64,000 bases of DNA from NCBI GenBank assembly GCA_008000375.1, contig SMOI01000190.1:1-64000 (forward strand). Reading direction: 5' to 3'. The notes beneath the pieces are model-generated. The model searched no databases and was not told where the DNA came from. It saw only the letters and a program-made list of their open reading frames with translations. The translations under genes and the position numbers were made by a program. This DNA is from Poteriospumella lacustris (lineage: Eukaryota > Sar > Chrysophyceae > Chromulinales > Dinobryaceae). This document shows, in pieces, positions 43,105-54,911 of the stretch. Each line of letters starts with the position of its first letter. Position 1 is the stretch's first letter.

Positions 43105-46100
43105 ATGGCAAACGCACAAGCGGATTCGGAAAGAAGTAAGAAATGTCGAAAGTCCCATCATTATGATTCGTTATAATGATAAAATCCCGTCTTTTAATCT
43201 TTAGGTACGCTCCATATTGGAGACTACGTTCTTCTGAAGGACACATCGCGTGGATGCTACTTGAGTGTGGAAGGCATTCTCCTCGAAGATGTGTCGGTTG
43301 TTGAAGGCACCGACAACTTGATTGACTGCATCTTCTGCGTACATTTGCAGCGCCAATACTCAGCATCACGTGATCTCCAAGCTTTTCTTAAGACATACAA
43401 CAATGATGTGAAGAGTATTGAGGATGAAAGTGCGAAAAAGTACTTGCTCGCCCTACAGAAGGGCCGTGAGAATGAGAAGAAGCTGAACGATTCATACATG
43501 AAGAATAAGTATGGCCAGAGGGTGAATTTCGGTGATATCATCCAGGTAATTTTGCCCGTTCTTCTACTCAATCGATGCCTCAATCTGAGCTTTGTCTGTT
43601 GCACAGCTGTATCATCTGAAATCGCGAAAATACATAACCGTAACCGATCAGTTGGCCAAAGATGAACGTGAGAACACTCGTATTCTATTAGATGTGAATG
43701 GAAGCGCATTTTCGTGGATCCAAATATCTCCGCGCTTCAAAATCGACAAAGAAGGCGACCCGCTGCTCAATCACGCCGAAATGTATCTCAAAATCGCCGA
43801 GCGCAGCAATGAGTACATGCACACCGCCGATCGTAACCCTCTGGAAGGATTAGATCGGGAAGTAAATTGTGCATTGGAGTCAACTCCTTGGCGCTTATCA
43901 ATCTATCAAAGCAGTTTGGACACGGCAGATCCCAACACGCTCATGTGTGCGCAAATCGTGACGTTGTTCGATCCCGAAACACGCAGCAACTTCACTTTCG
44001 CCGAGCCAAAGCTAGAATCTCTAGAGGATCCATCTGAATCTGGCGAAGAATCGAGTTCAGGCGAATACAGTGTGATTTTGGAGCCAAACCTCTTGGATGA
44101 GTTCAACTCCAATTGCTTGTGGATCTTGGAGGGCGCCAACCGCACCATCGGTGGTCCCATCGCATGGAAAGCAGAAACAGTCCGCTTTCGTCATTTTAAC
44201 AGTGGTCGATACTTGGCAGCAAGGTTTGTGGTGGATGAAGAGACGAACATGGAATCTGTCCAGCTGGTCGCTGGTACCGATGCCGATGCGGAAGAGTCCG
44301 CATTCAACGTGGCGGAGCTGAACAGCACAAATGTGTATCTGTCAGACGGCCGTGCTGTGCAATTGAGTCACATGGGCAACTGGTTGGAACGAGGGGACAT
44401 TGAAGAGGCAGTGTATCCGATCAAAACGACGAAAGACAAGTCTATCGCGCTGAGTCTCATTATCAATCGATACGATGGCAGTTCCAGCAAATTCAAGTCC
44501 ACCGGGCCGGACAACAGCGAAGAAGCTGCGGCCCAGAAGCAATTAGAACCGCTGGATGTCAACGCTGGCCTATCTATTCGCAAATTCCTGCACAAATATC
44601 GCGCAATGATTAAAATTCCCAAGCGGGATACGCTGGGGACGGTGTGGCCGAAGGAAGTACGCAATGACTTGGAGTTCTTTCAGTTTGTGGCCGACAAGGC
44701 GGTGTATTTCTCACAAGGATTCCCCATTTCGGTGCAACACGTCCAGCTGGGCATCGACAAAGGCGACAACAAAATCATGAAATTTCGACAAAGTCTACTG
44801 CGCGAACAGGGCAGCTTGGAGGAAGTTCTCCGTGCGATTAGTTTGCTCATTCCCCTGACGGAACGCTTGGAGAAGATTCGGGCCAAGGCGGGCAAGCGAA
44901 AGCAAGCCCGTGTATCCGACGAAGAACACGCCGCGGTGAACATGGCGCAGACCATCCTCAGCAAATGCTTTTCCATCATTTTCTACGCGATCATCAACAA
45001 CGAAACCAATCAAATGTACGTGGCCGATTTCATGCCCGTGCTGTTGGCGCATTTGAATGCGCAGCCGTTGGCGGGCAAATGTGTCACGGAAATGTTGAGC
45101 AAGAACATGGAGCTCCAAGAAACGAAGATTGGCGAGCGCGAAATTCAGATTTTCGTGGACAAATTGCGTTCGTCCCGTATGAATGCGATGTATTTGCAGC
45201 TGCTACAAGCCTGTTGCTCCTGTGAAGGGGACGGCGTCGATGGCAACCAATGCAAAGTCGCCAAGAAGCTCTTTTCCGACACCAACGACATCATCATTCA
45301 AATTCATCCCGATTACGCCCGTGCGACGGTTATCCAATGGGAAACCCCGAGTTTGTACATTCCCAACGCCCCCGTCGCGGGCAGTCCGGTGCGAGGGGAC
45401 CATTTGATCACCAAGGGACTGCCGAAGTTGTCCCTTGCGTGGACCACCAATTCGATCGACTTCAGTCCCCTCGGTCTCTTCGGCAAATTGTCGGTGAACG
45501 TGGACGAGTTGTTCAAGCCCAGCATTTTCGACGAAGTGGAGCGGCTGGATCGCAAGAAAGGCAACAAGAAGAAATCGTCCCAAGATCAAAAGAAAGCGGT
45601 CGCGAACTACTTCATCGCGGAGATGTTTCTTGGCGCGGAGATGTGCATGGACCGCAATTACGTCGCGATGCATCTGTTGGACGATTTGTTCCCGTACGAA
45701 GTCCTGGTGACCGTGTTGAAGTTGGACGTGTCGAATCAACTGAAAGCGGCAGCCGTCCGATTGCTGATGTGTTTACACGTCGATCGAGATCCACAGGCGA
45801 TGAGTAAGATCCCCTGTCTCACGCGCACGTGGTCCGATATCAAGAAAGATTTGGAGCCACAGCTGCCCTTCGTGGAGAACGCGCGGATGTACATGTTTGG
45901 GTTGATTCAACAGATCATCTCCGAACACGTCCGCAGCATGGCGGGCAGCCCCTGGGACGAGCTGTCGCAGCATATGTTGAAGATGCTGAAGACCATGGCC
46001 CAGTTCAACTTCTACGGGACCAACGAACGCCTGTTGGATGTCATTGTGCCGCTGATTCACGCGTTGGATCGCCGCAATGTGGGCAATTGGGGTGATCGCA

Positions 46101-49100
46101 GTGTGGCGGCGGTCGTTATTCCGGTGAAAAAAGCAGGTGGGACGATAGCTTCTGGGGGCGCAGGTGAGGGCAACGCGGATGAACGCGAGTTGGACCAGCC
46201 CGCGAACATGCTCGTCACGTTGAAGTCCAATCGCGCACCGAAGACATCGTCGCTGGACGAGGCGGTGGTTCCTGTCGCGCCAGAAGACGACAAGCAGTTG
46301 ACCGATCGCATTGACTACACACGCGATGACATTGAGGCGCCAACATCGACACCGTGGTATGTGCGTCTGGTGGAAATGGCCCGAGGCTGTGTCAGTAGCG
46401 TCGCGAACCTCAATTTCCAAGCCGCGATGATGGACGACGAAACCGACAACGTCAACAAGACCGACGGTTACGTGCCTCCTCTGCGATACAGCAAAGCTCC
46501 GATTTACGAGTTGGAAACCATGGTAGAAGCGGTCGATATCTTGGCCTTCGCCCAGAAGGTCATCGAAGACCGCAACATCTCGCTGTTGCTGCGGTATTTC
46601 TATCGTTGGGAAGCCGGCTTGGACAAACGCTCGCCGGCAGAGCTCTTCGAACAGGTGATGGTGGACTTCAAGGCGTTGAGCTTGGACATTGAATCGTTCG
46701 ACGACGTCATGATCGACACGTTGATGTTTGTGCACACGCCCCTGGTGCAAAGCACCTTGGAAGTGCTCATGGCGCATCACTCGACCCGTCGCATTCTCCT
46801 CGACAACGCGAAGAACATCCAGTTGCTGGCCTCGCACCGCCGAGAGCGACAGTACAAACTCGTCGACTCGATGTTGAAGCAACTCGAACAGAACGCGGAA
46901 ACCCACGAGTTGTGGGGAGAACTGGAGACCGACGCCGATTACGCCGTGAACAAACAGACGAAAGACATCATGCGCGAGCTGACCGACATGTGCCGGGTCC
47001 GTCGCCACACGTTCGAATTCGACGAAGACTTCACCGCGGACGTCGAGATGCAGAATCTGCTGCGTAATCTGGGCTGCTTTGAGATCTGCATGAAAGTCAT
47101 CGGGCTGTTGGAGTCGGTCGAAGAAGACGAGAACGGTGAACTGGACGAAGTCGGTACGAACACGAAGGAGCTGTGCTGGCTCTGCAACGAGCTGTTCTAT
47201 TGGTTCTTCTTGCGCAACGCGAAGAACCAAGTCTTGGGCTTCGAGGAGCTGTCCCTGTTCTTGGATTCGCTGGACAAGGGCATCGGCAGCCACAAGGTCA
47301 TCTTCTCCCTCTTCAGTATGAACGAAGCGTTGATGCGCCAAGTGCCGCACGCGCTGTTGTCGGATCTGGTCGATCGAATGCTGCGCGAAGGCTTGTCGCA
47401 CTACTTCTTGTCGCTGTTTGCGGCCATTCCGAACGTGGGCAACAAGAACATCAAAGAAAACCAGATGGAGATCGTCCGCGTCTTGACGTCGCCCGGTGTG
47501 GTCAAGAAACTCGGTTGCTACCTCGTCCCCATCCAACACCCAGACTACCAAGAGAAGAAAGAGATGATGGCGCCGTATCTAGAGAACGACGACGTCGAGT
47601 TGGACGAGTTGCCGCCGCCGTTGGCCTTCCATTTCATGTTTTTGAACGTGTTGTCGGGCTGCACGGTCGGTCAGAAGAACGTGTCGACGGTCGAGGCCAA
47701 GGTGCAGTCGGTGTTCAACTACCCGGATATCATCGACTCCATCCTCGACCCGGGCACGATGCTCCTGGGTCGCATCGTCCTCGTGCGCTTCTTGTACAAC
47801 GCCATCTTCGACGTCGAATTGAAGATCCCGGGCATCGAGAACTCGCCGCGCCTGTGGAAGCTGATCGATTCGTTCAAAGAGGTCTTGGAGCGCGGCAAGC
47901 AAGAAGTGCTCGAGCTGGAGGCCCACGGGTGGGAGTCCCCCGGCGTCTCTCGCCGCCGTTTGGAGCACCTGGTGCTGGCGATCATGGTCATCCGACAGAT
48001 CTTCTCGGCCAATTTCGACATCTCCAACTACCGCCCCCCGGAGAACAAGAAAGGCGGCGTCGACCAGACGTTCGTGTCGGCGAAGCAAATCCACGAACTC
48101 ATCGTGTTCTTGTTCCATTCGTTGAAGCGCATTCACGACCTCAAAGTGACGCGGTTCTCCTTCGAGACGAAGACGCTTATCTACGAGACGTTGGAGGTGC
48201 TGAAGAGTCAGTCAGAGAAGTACATCCACGGCAGCGACGACGGCTTAGGTGGCGGGGCGGCGGTGGCCGCGCGAAAGAAGCCCGTGGCCGAAGAGAACGT
48301 CGTGGGTGTGGAGGTGAGTCTGCCGATCGATACATCGGCCGAGACCGATCAGAAGACGGGGCGCAAGCGCGACGCCGCCGAAGAGAAGTTGATCGGGCGG
48401 TACGAAGAGTTCCTGACGGCCCTCGAAAGCGACAAGAACATTCAGTACAAGGCGGACAACGAGAACGTGGCGTTCATTCGCATCCTCGAGAGTTTGCCGT
48501 ACATCGCAGACCCCGTCGAAGCCGATGTGCGGTACGAATCGTTGATCCGAAAACTCGTGTTCCACATCCGCGAGAACATCAAAATGGTGAACAACCAGAA
48601 GCGGATGGACGCCCGCGTGACGGCGACCTCCACGTGGATCATTCGCGCCTTCCGTACGATGATCGAGAACCGCATGGGCATGAGCATCTACGAGCGTGAC
48701 GAGGAAGGTGGCGAGGAACAGGACATCAACGCCGCACCCGTGGTGAATGCGCTGAACACCTGCGGCGGAACGGCGTTGTGTCTCGACTTGATCGCCGATG
48801 GCATCGACGAGAAGTTGCAGATGGAGGCCATCAAGTTGGGCGTGGGCCTGCTCTTCAAAGAAGGCGGCGCACTCGAGGTACAGGGCATCATGAATGCCCA
48901 TTTGTCCCAGACGAATTCCGAGCTCTTCTTCCGTCAGGTTCGGTTGACGCTGCAGAAGCTGCAAGCGTGGCATGAATGGAATGGGTATGAGAAGCAATTG
49001 GAATCGTCCGAACCGTTGGAACCCCCGAAGGAGATCCTCATCGTGCGGTTCTTGCAGCTCATGTGCGAGGGCCACTACTTGCCCAACCAAGACATCATGC

Positions 49101-51781
49101 GGGAGCAGCCGAACAACCGCGTGTCGTACAACATCCTCGACGACCTCGTCAACTACGTGAACTATTTGAGTCGCATTCCCTGCGACACGTCGACCGATGC
49201 CGCGATTCGATTGTCCGCGACGATTCTCGAGGTGATTCAAGGTCCCTGCGTCGGCAATCAAACGCATTTCGCCTTAAACACCGAATTGGTGGAGACCTTG
49301 AACCGTTTGAACCGCGCACGTGTGGGAGAGGACAAAGAGAGCAAAATCCAATTGAAGCGCACGTCCATCGACATTCTCCAAGCGCTGCTCGAGGGACAAG
49401 GCGACGAAAGCGTCGTCTACGACCGCGTGCTCTCCGTGGTGCACTTGGACATCATCAACATCATGTCGAAGAAGTTCCTGACGAACTCGACGGCGCCGCC
49501 GACGCTGGAGGAGGTCGAACTGCAAACGGAATGCGTCATCTTGCTGCAAATGTTCTGCACGTACCGACCCTCTCTCTTCGACGAGTTGGGCATTTCTCGA
49601 AAGGTGGAAGACATCGTCGGCTCGGGCACGGCGATGATCGAAGTGGTGTGGCGGGGAGACATCCATCGCCGCTTTTTCCATGTGCCACCCGTTTGCGAGT
49701 TCCTCGCGAAGTCGTCGAAGGACAAATTGGTCGAAAATGTCGATCGCTCCAGCCCCGAGAACAAACTGATCGATTTCTTGGACCGGTCGCATGTCTTGTA
49801 CCGCGAGGTGAAGCACCAAGAATACCTCACGAACATGGGTCTGAGCCACATCTTCAACCGCGTCGTCCAGAACCGTGCGACGTGGATCAATTTCATCTTT
49901 TCGCTGGTCAACAACGGTATTTTCTTGTTGAAATACTACGGCGACGACGACGGCACGCCGCAGATCCCCGCCCTGTTCGACAGCATCTCGACGTACATCA
50001 ACGCGGCACAGGTCGCGGTGGCGTCGTTCACATTCATTTTGTGGATCGTGGTGAGTTCGCCGGTGACGTACCAGGGGCACATCGAAGACGGTGTGAGTCC
50101 GACGTATGCGATCTTGTACACGGCGATGGAGCCGTTGACGATGTACTACGTCTTCTACCTCAGTTTGTGCTTCTTGGGTCTCTTCGTCGCGAATTATTTC
50201 TGTTCGTTGCAGCTGCTGGACATCATCGTGAAGGACTCGACGACGCGTGCGGTGTTGGAAGCGATTGTGACGCCCGCGAAGCAGTTGTTGATGGCGGCGA
50301 TCCTGGAGATGTTCGTGATCTACATCTTCGCCTTCTACATCTTCTTCTTCTACCCCGAAGACACCGGCGGATTCTGCGACACGATGTGGAATTGCTTCAA
50401 GTTTACGGTGTCGTACGGCTTGCAGAACGGTGGCGGTGTGGCGGATGCCTTTGAGCATACGACGGGTCTGCGGTTGATTCTCGACGTCTTGTTCTTCGTC
50501 GTGGTGATCATTATTCTGTTGAACGTGTTCTTGGGTATGATTATCGACACGTTCGGCAGTCTACGCGCCGACAAGAACGAGACGTTGCGGGACACAACGG
50601 AGATCTGCTTCATCTGCGGCATCATCAAACAAGTCTTCGACCGCGCCTCCGATGAACCCGACGGCTTCCACACCCACGTCAAGATCGACCACAACATGTG
50701 GAACTATCTCTATTTCATTTTCTTGTTGTGGGAACAAGACAAAGACGACGACGATGGGTTGGAACAGTACGTGCGCCGCGCCATCGCCGCGAATGAAATC
50801 ACGTGGTTCCCCATCAACAAGGCGATGCGGTTGGAACGCGTCGCGACGAAGGCGGAAATTCTTCGAAAAGATTTGCACGACGCCGTGCACGAGACCGAGT
50901 CGACGGTGCTGACGAAGCTCGACGAGTTCCAAACGGACGTGTCGAGCATGTTGCACGGCTTGATGAAGACCTTGAAGCAAGAGCCGCACGGTGACCATGT
51001 GCCCAATGCCGCGGACGGTGGCGGTGGAAGTCATCACGACGGGGCCGGTGGTGACGACGAAGGGTCTTTGGCGGATGATCTGTCGCTGGCCAGTGGATCC
51101 ACGTACATGCAGGAGTTGCTGCAGGGCAAACAAGTCTCCGTCGCGTTCGATGGCATTGATGGCCTCGAGCTGCCGCTCGAAGACTTGCTCCTCGTCTCGT
51201 TGCGCATCATCACCGATTCCGGTGCGATGTTCTCGGTGCCGAACTATGGCGCCGATGCACAGGCGCGACGCGTGAACTTTGACGTAGGCACCTTCGTGTC
51301 CATCTTCGACAATGTGATGGCGAAGGATCGACGATCGATGCAGATTCAAGTCTTGTTGGGCGATGCGCGCGTGATGACCACGGTGGCGACGCTCGATTTC
51401 AAGGCGTCGGAGCTGGTCGCCCACAAGGAAACGCTGGTGATGTCGCGGCCGTTCGCTCGGTCGGGACAGTCGCAAATCTGCACGTTCACCATGCACGTGC
51501 GTGTGTCGACCCTGTTGAAGCCGCTGCTTCAACCGCCTTTGTCCGGCACCAACGCGAACAGTAGCAACGGCGGTGGAGGCTTCTCCGGCTCCAACACCGG
51601 GCGTCGGACGCCCATGAGTGGCGGAACTGGAGCTCCTCCCGCCGGACGACACACGCCCTTGACAGCGGTCGCGGTCACTGGATCCAATCGCCCGCGTGCG
51701 AACAGCGCCAGCAGTTCGCCAGGTCTTCCGGTGGCCAATCGACCACCGTCGTCGACACCGCAATCCGCGTCGCAGAAGTGA
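43105..51781 (+). CDS. Giant IP3/ryanodine-receptor-like channel without voltage sensor (copy 2)
   Basis: Three exons: 43105-43135, 43205-43545 and 43607-51781; 2848 aa. The domain order matches copy 1: MIR region (DYVLLKDTSRGCYLSVEG; VRFRHFNSGRYLAA), RIH (AEMCMDRNYVAMHLLDDLF, HVDRDPQ at about 850), second solenoid, RIH-associated (IVRFLQLMCEGHYLPNQDIM, about 1936) and channel helices (about 2216-2446). The filter is GGGVAD (2399-2404), where the usual Gly before Asp is Ala. The C-terminal Cys2-His2 element (CFICG...HVKIDHNMWNYL) is intact. Where copy 1 has S1-S4, this copy has a soluble linker of about 100 residues (residues about 960-1070). Its tail differs too: residues about 2628-2762 look beta-rich and possibly C2-like (DLLLVSLRIITDSGAMFS), then Ser/Gly/Pro-rich. 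GC at third positions rises along the gene. Confidence 0.92.
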
Positions 51782-52330
51782 TGATCTGCTACCCCCTGTC
51801 CCCGCCCCCTGCCCCCGCTCCATTCCGCTTCGGTCATCGTTGGCTGAGGGATATCTCTGTGACACGGGCGAACCCTGTTTGTGTGTTTTGTGTGTGTTCT
51901 GTGTTTGTTTGTTGTGTGTGGTGTGGTGTGGTGTGCTGCGCTGTCCTTTGCTGCGCTGTCCTTTGCTGCGCTGTGCTGTGCTGTGCTATGCTATCCTGTG
52001 TCGTGTGTCGTGCGGTGTGTGTGTGCATCATTTCCTGTGCTCGCTCCTCGCGTCTCGTGATGCGCGTTCTTTGCTGTGTTTCGGACCGTCGTGAGTCGCG
52101 GTTAGTCGTGAGTGTGTGTCGGGACACTGCATGGGCTTTGGTTTTCTCTCGGTGGCGTGGTCCAGGCGGTCTGTTGATCGACGGGCCTCGTCGCCACCGC
52201 TGTACATAGACTACGTGTGACGTGACCACACAATACATTACTAATTAAGTCATTCTTCGTCCGCCGTGGTGTTATATACGTCCGCGTGGCATTCGTGTGA
52301 AGTTCAACAGGGTAGACGACACCTTCTCCT
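51782..52330. other. Low-complexity 3' region between channel copy 2 and the PDZ gene
   Basis: Strongly GT/CT-biased on the plus strand (TGTGTG and GTGTGG runs at 51885-51935, then GCTGTGCTGTGC). It holds the 3' UTRs of the convergent neighbours. No gene is seen. Confidence 0.5.
51935..51978. repeat. 15-nt tandem repeat
   Basis: GCTGCGCTGTCCTTT at 51935-51949 and 51950-51964, then a partial third unit that runs into GCTGT repeats. Confidence 0.8.
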
Positions 52331-53791
52331 CTAAGTGTTCGCCTTGGATTGAAACCGGCGAAGGAGACTGCGCTTGAGTGCCTGGCTACCGTCGTTGGCG
52401 TGAATGACCTCCAGAAAGCGTTGACGATACAGGACGTCGCTGTACTGCTGGGCCCAATGGGTCTCACTGTCGTCAAATCGACGCAGCGAAGGATCTGCGA
52501 GGGCGGCGAAGGGATCACGCGAAGCGGCAGCACGATCGGGCACGGGCTTGTACATGGTGTGGCACAGGAAGGTCCGTCGTACCGCACACCATCGCTTATG
52601 TAGCGGCTCCTGATAGCCGCCATCAGCATCATCGTCGTTATCATCATCGTTGATGAATTGAGAAGACTGCTGAGGTCGGGGGAGCTGCTGCTGCGGATTC
52701 GAGGCGTTTGCATCGTTGTCATCGTCGTCGTTCACAGGCGATGGCCGCCATTGTCGCTTGGCCGCGCTGCTCGGAAAATGGCGAGAAACGTCCCGTGCCT
52801 CGCGATGCCCATCTGAACTATCATTGGCGAGACTTTCTGTGCCCTGCTCATTGTCTGGGGCGTATTTTCTTTCAATTTCTTCCCGAATAAAGCGCCGCAG
52901 CCGTTGGCGACCAGCCGGTGAGTCCGACCGTTGCTGGAGGTAGATCTGCGCGTCGCTGCGATCGGGTGCTTCACCCGTCTCAGGTGACGTCTTGACGATG
53001 CGAACCACGGTGAATTTCCGACCTTTCTTTTGCGCCAGCATCGCCGCGGCTGTAGGAGCGGAGAGTAGCACAATCGATGCGTCGTTGACGGCGACGATGA
53101 CATCGCCCACCGACAGCCCCGACGACGACGGTGGGTGATGCGGTAGCTGTTTTTCGATGCGAAAGCCGCATCCCAATGCTTGAGCAGAAGATAATGGTAT
53201 TCCGAGTGCTTGCGCAAGAGACGTATGAGCGAGTTCTAACCCCAAGGAACCTTCGGGGACGAAGACGAAACGAATCTGGAGCTCCTTGCCCCGCAAAGCT
53301 AATCTCTCCTGAATGTCACTCTCTGCGCTGATAGCCGACGACACTGGCTGTACATCCAGCGAATGAAGAGGCTGTAGCGCCAATAACTGCAGCATATCAA
53401 GCATACTGATCGGTCGCTTGGAGTCGAACTCCACGTCATTCACTGCGTGTATCCGCCCCACACCCACCGAACCGTGATAAATCCGCACATGGCTCCCACC
53501 GACAATGTCAATTTGCACTATTTGATCGACAGAATGTGAGTCATCCAGTGGCAAGTTCTCCTTCGCTGGCAATGGCAAGTGGACATCTGGTGTCGGATAT
53601 TCGATTGGCTGCTCCTCGACAGTCTTCGAGTCGTGTCTATTTGGCGATAACATATGCTGGCTCTGAGATACATTGGATATATTTGGATTCGATTGTGCTA
53701 GGACTGCATCCACGTCAATATCAATATCTTCGCTGCTGAAGGAGCCACGGCCACTCCGTTCATCGGTATTGTTGTTTCCGTGCGTTTCCAT
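52331..53791 (-). CDS. PDZ-domain protein
   Basis: A single exon of about 486 aa, start at the ATG at 53791 (METHGNNNTDERSG). Residues 1-90 are polar and probably disordered. A first beta-rich part (VQIDIVGGSHVRIYHGSVGV) is unassigned. A PDZ-like fold spans about residues 165-260: ELQIRFVFVPEGSLGLELAH as the GLGL-type carboxylate-binding loop, and SGLSVGDVIVAVNDASIVLL as the GDxIxxVN strand-turn. The C-terminal third has Asp/Asn-rich runs and ends basic (RQRFLEVIHANDGSQALKRS). PDZ domains bind C-terminal peptides of membrane proteins. The adjacency to a channel gene is suggestive but not evidence of binding. Confidence 0.7.
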   Translation of the reverse strand: METHGNNNTDERSGRGSFSSEDIDIDVDAVLAQSNPNISNVSQSQHMLSPNRHDSKTVEEQPIEYPTPDVHLPLPAKENLPLDDSHSVDQIVQIDIVGGSHVRIYHGSVGVGRIHAVNDVEFDSKRPISMLDMLQLLALQPLHSLDVQPVSSAISAESDIQERLALRGKELQIRFVFVPEGSLGLELAHTSLAQALGIPLSSAQALGCGFRIEKQLPHHPPSSSGLSVGDVIVAVNDASIVLLSAPTAAAMLAQKKGRKFTVVRIVKTSPETGEAPDRSDAQIYLQQRSDSPAGRQRLRRFIREEIERKYAPDNEQGTESLANDSSDGHREARDVSRHFPSSAAKRQWRPSPVNDDDDNDANASNPQQQLPRPQQSSQFINDDDNDDDADGGYQEPLHKRWCAVRRTFLCHTMYKPVPDRAAASRDPFAALADPSLRRFDDSETHWAQQYSDVLYRQRFLEVIHANDGSQALKRSLLRRFQSKANT

Positions 53792-54241
53792 GAACCCCAA
53801 TACTCTCTCTCAACAATAATCGAACAAACTGATTTTTTTGTACCTCTGACGATCCGCCTCTCCAAACAATATGAATAGTCCAACAGTGGTGGAATATTCG
53901 TCGCAAGGCATTTCTGTACATTGGATCCGTATCTCTCACTCACTGGCTATCTTGTATCGCCAAAATCGTCGCACAGCAACGGTCATCGTCGTCATCGCGT
54001 CATGGTGGGCACAAAATTTGTAACGCTCGTCGGCGACGATGACGACGACCTTCGCTCCGAGTGACCGGCGGTATGACACGGTACGGGGTATCCGGTATCT
54101 TCCTTTACGTTGGTTTGCCTCGATATTCTTGGACTTGGACACGATAAGACAACCTTGATTCAGGATCACTTGAAGAAGAGATAAATCGAAGAGAGTTTAT
54201 TTGATATTGTGCTAATTTCATTTTTGTGGAAAGGAAGAAAA
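53792..54241. other. Divergent promoter region
   Basis: Between the PDZ gene (-) and the SH3BGR-like gene (+). Nothing coding is recognised. Confidence 0.4.
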
Positions 54242-54685
54242 ATGTCTGGTGTTCGCGTCATTGTCTTGGTTTCAGGGTTGACCACGGATCAAATCCAAAT
54301 GGTAAACACCCGGAGATTGGAAGATTTGATCGCTGGAAAGAAATTCGCTTTCGAACGCGTGGATGGGGCTCTTGCGGAAAACAAGGAGATTCGTGACACC
54401 CTCTTTGGAGTATCTGGTCATCGAGGCAAGTATCCGCAGTGCTTTATCGCGGACGGCACTGGTGGATATCGATTTGTTGGCCTGTGGGAAGAAATAGAAT
54501 CACTTGTCGACTGCGACGCTCTTCCCAAAGAGGTTCTTGACAGCAACCCAAACATTCCCACGTTCTCCAGAGTAAGATAAGACTTGTCGCTCTTCCTGTG
54601 CTCTGTTCGTTGATGGCGCTGTGACCATTGTTGTTTGTTTGTTTGATTTTTCCAGGTATTTGCTGATGTTCCTCTTGCAGAGTAA
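54242..54685 (+). CDS. SH3BGR-like thioredoxin/glutaredoxin-fold protein
   Basis: Two exons: 54242-54571 and 54656-54685; 119 aa. The second exon adds only VFADVPLAE. The start MSGVRVIVLVSGLTTDQIQM matches the first strand and helix of SH3BGR family proteins. FAFERVDGALAENKEIRDTL is the second strand and helix. GKYPQCFIADGTGGYRFVGL carries the conserved cis-proline region, and LWEEIESLVDCDALPKEVL the last helix. The CxxC redox motif of glutaredoxins is absent, as is usual for SH3BGR proteins, so a binding rather than redox role is likely. Confidence 0.8.
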
Positions 54686-54911
54686 ACAAAGCAAAAGCGA
54701 GATGAAAGTATCCTTCCTACACAGAAGAACAATGTTGCCACATGTAACTGCAAACCCACAATACACGTCCATCGCAAGAATGGCAAAACAAATTAAGTAC
54801 GTGGCGAGCCCATCCAAACAGGCGCACAGGCCTATCATCACCATGACGAGCATTTTTCTACTTACAATGGATCCGACGAATATTCGTCGCGTGATCCGTG
54901 ACGAAAGTCGT

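Noticed and set aside
45773-47551. 592-codon minus frame opposite channel copy 2, plus similar frames at 47173-48699, 49063-50454 and 50561-51865
   Set aside because: Shadow frames of a conserved channel gene in GC-rich sequence; no domain or start context.
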